64,000 nucleotides of DNA, from positions 1,240,001-1,304,000 of the forward strand of contig NZ_CP061292.1 of NCBI RefSeq assembly GCF_018687475.1, in the 5' to 3' direction. Shown one piece after another: positions 62,975 through 64,000 of the stretch. Made by a program: the position numbers and the translations under genes. This DNA comes from Polynucleobacter sp. MWH-UH24A. GTDB taxonomy: Bacteria > Pseudomonadota > Gammaproteobacteria > Burkholderiales > Burkholderiaceae. Below the pieces are notes generated by a model, which was given only the letters and a program-made list of their open reading frames with translations, was not told where the DNA came from and did no database searches. Each line of letters opens with the position of its first letter. The first letter of the stretch is position 1.

Positions 62975-64000
62975 CTATGCCCTCGAACCGATTGATGGGG
63001 GCTCAAATAGCGCCCAATCACCCAACTCCATACTGGCCTCCAAAAAGAAGGTTTCGATGGCATCCTGTGTTTTAACCCGTGCCAAAGCATGATGATCCGA
63101 TAGATGTTGACGCCAACGGCGCGACCCCGCACGACCGTGAGCAAGACCCATGATGTGCCGAGTAATCGCTCCCAAATAGAAGTCTTTACGATGCGCATTG
63201 CACTGGGCTAACCATGCTTGACTGTATTCAACCAAACCAATTTGAATACGGTGCCAGTCTGCCTCACTAAAGAGATAACCTACTGCATTGCCATCACTTT
63301 CGACGAGATCATCCCAGCCCAATAGCATCGCCGGAAAATGATAAGCAGCACGGCCGATCATAAAACCATCAAAATCATTCCAATATTGTGCAACCTGCTC
63401 ATTGGATTCTAGGCCACCGTTAAGTAGTACACGAAGATTTGGATAGTGCTTTTGTGTATCACGACGTATTTGCTTCGCAACCTCATAGTGCAATGGGGGC
63501 TTACTACGATTCTCTTTCGGGGATAAGCCTTTTAAGACCGCATTACGCGCATGAATCGTTACCTGGGTTGCTCCTGCGGCCGCGACTGCCAGTACAAAAT
63601 CCAATACAAATTGATAGTCACGCGGCGACTGGGCCGCATCCATTTGATCAAGACCCAAGCGATGCTTCACCGAAATTGGTAGATCGCAGACGGCACGCAT
63701 CGCACTCACACACTGGGCAACGAGCTCAGGCTCGGCCATCAAGCATGCCCCAAATGCACCCTTTTGCACGCGCTCTGAGGGGCAACCGCAGTTGAGATCG
63801 ATCTCGTCATAGCCCCATTGTTGGGCAAGCGCTGCACATTGAGCGAGCTCAGCCGGATCGCTGCCGCCAAGTTGTAAAACGATCGGGTGCTCTTCCTGAC
63901 TAAAATCCAAATGCCGTGGCTGGTCACCGTGCAAAAGCGCCCCCGTGGTGACCATCTCGGTATAGAGCACGGCTCGCTTAGTTAGCATTCGATGAAATGA
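62975..64000 (-). CDS. dusA: tRNA-dihydrouridine(20/20a) synthase, 5' end beyond the window
   Basis: DusA reduces U20/U20a in tRNA with FMN and NADPH. The present 341 codons include RMLTKRAVLYTEMVTTGALL, the catalytic Cys in NCGCPSERVQKGAFGACLM, SVKHRLGLDQMD, VTIHARNAVLKGLSPKENR and LNGGLESNEQVAQY, ending in the helical C-terminal domain with IMGLAHGRAGSRRWRQHL. The frame continues upstream past the last ATG (reading SFHR) to the edge, and the missing part is the usual VAPMMDWTD start, so the gene is cut by the window only. Confidence 0.95.
   Translation of the reverse strand, partial: SFHRMLTKRAVLYTEMVTTGALLHGDQPRHLDFSQEEHPIVLQLGGSDPAELAQCAALAQQWGYDEIDLNCGCPSERVQKGAFGACLMAEPELVAQCVSAMRAVCDLPISVKHRLGLDQMDAAQSPRDYQFVLDFVLAVAAAGATQVTIHARNAVLKGLSPKENRSKPPLHYEVAKQIRRDTQKHYPNLRVLLNGGLESNEQVAQYWNDFDGFMIGRAAYHFPAMLLGWDDLVESDGNAVGYLFSEADWHRIQIGLVEYSQAWLAQCNAHRKDFYLGAITRHIMGLAHGRAGSRRWRQHLSDHHALARVKTQDAIETFFLEASMELGDWALFEPPSIGSRA

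Overview
The window is ordinary, densely packed core chromosome from a betaproteobacterium. The gene set and order (gmk-rpoZ-spoT, the ECF sigma/DUF3619/DUF3106/RDD block, nadA-nadC facing nadB, small intergenic gaps, GC near 48-50%) point to Burkholderiaceae, and a free-living freshwater Polynucleobacter-like organism is my best guess, made without any database search. I see no insertion sequence, prophage, CRISPR array, rRNA or clear horizontally acquired island. Genes are packed with ATGA, TAATG or TGATG junctions, and no stretch above about 300 bases lacks a gene.

Layout: 0-2.8 kb, the minus-strand ilvB-ilvN-ilvC branched-chain amino-acid operon, headed by a candidate Val/Ile-rich leader peptide. 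2.8-5 kb, an ECF sigma factor operon. 5-11.8 kb, an FtsX-type permease, an atypical SDR, and a four-gene MCE lipid-transport operon (STAS-MlaE permease, ATPase, MlaD, lipoprotein). 11.9-19.3 kb, tRNA-Arg, greB, spoT-rpoZ-gmk-yicC and the divergent rph-rdgB-hemW, ending in tRNA-Ser. 19.3-23.4 kb, an L-2-hydroxyglutarate oxidase-like enzyme, pgi and a phosphohexomutase. 23.4-32.2 kb, panD, nadA-nadC, and the opposing operon of a two-subunit NAD-dependent formate dehydrogenase (fdhB-fdhA) translationally coupled to nadB.

32.3-36.3 kb holds a small lipoprotein, a TauE/SafE permease, a large DUF748/AsmA-like protein and an unknown membrane protein. 36.3-47.5 kb is the most interesting accessory block: a complete HAAT/Liv ABC importer divergent from acyl-CoA dehydrogenase, SDR and APH-type kinase genes, which face a second acyl-CoA dehydrogenase plus an acyl-CoA synthetase. 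Together these match the enzyme classes of the levulinate/4-hydroxyacyl-CoA (Lva, ACAD10/11) pathway. 47.5-54.5 kb: tRNA-Ser, acetyl-CoA synthetase, class I fumarase, murI, and a tonB-exbB-exbD operon facing a secreted PLD-family protein. 54.6-64 kb: a SUMF1-like protein, tRNA-Leu, a three-gene TRAP transporter with an intrinsic hairpin between dctP and dctQ, a penicillin acylase-family hydrolase, two small exported proteins, tRNA-His, and dusA running off the right edge.

The metabolic picture is uptake and oxidation of small organic acids (TRAP and HAAT transporters, acyl-CoA enzymes, acetyl-CoA synthetase, fumarase, formate dehydrogenase) plus biosynthesis of NAD, pantothenate and branched-chain amino acids. 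No wholly unknown multigene system stands out. The strongest leads are the 4-hydroxyacyl-CoA-type cluster, the ilvB leader, and the regulatory repeats upstream of formate dehydrogenase.
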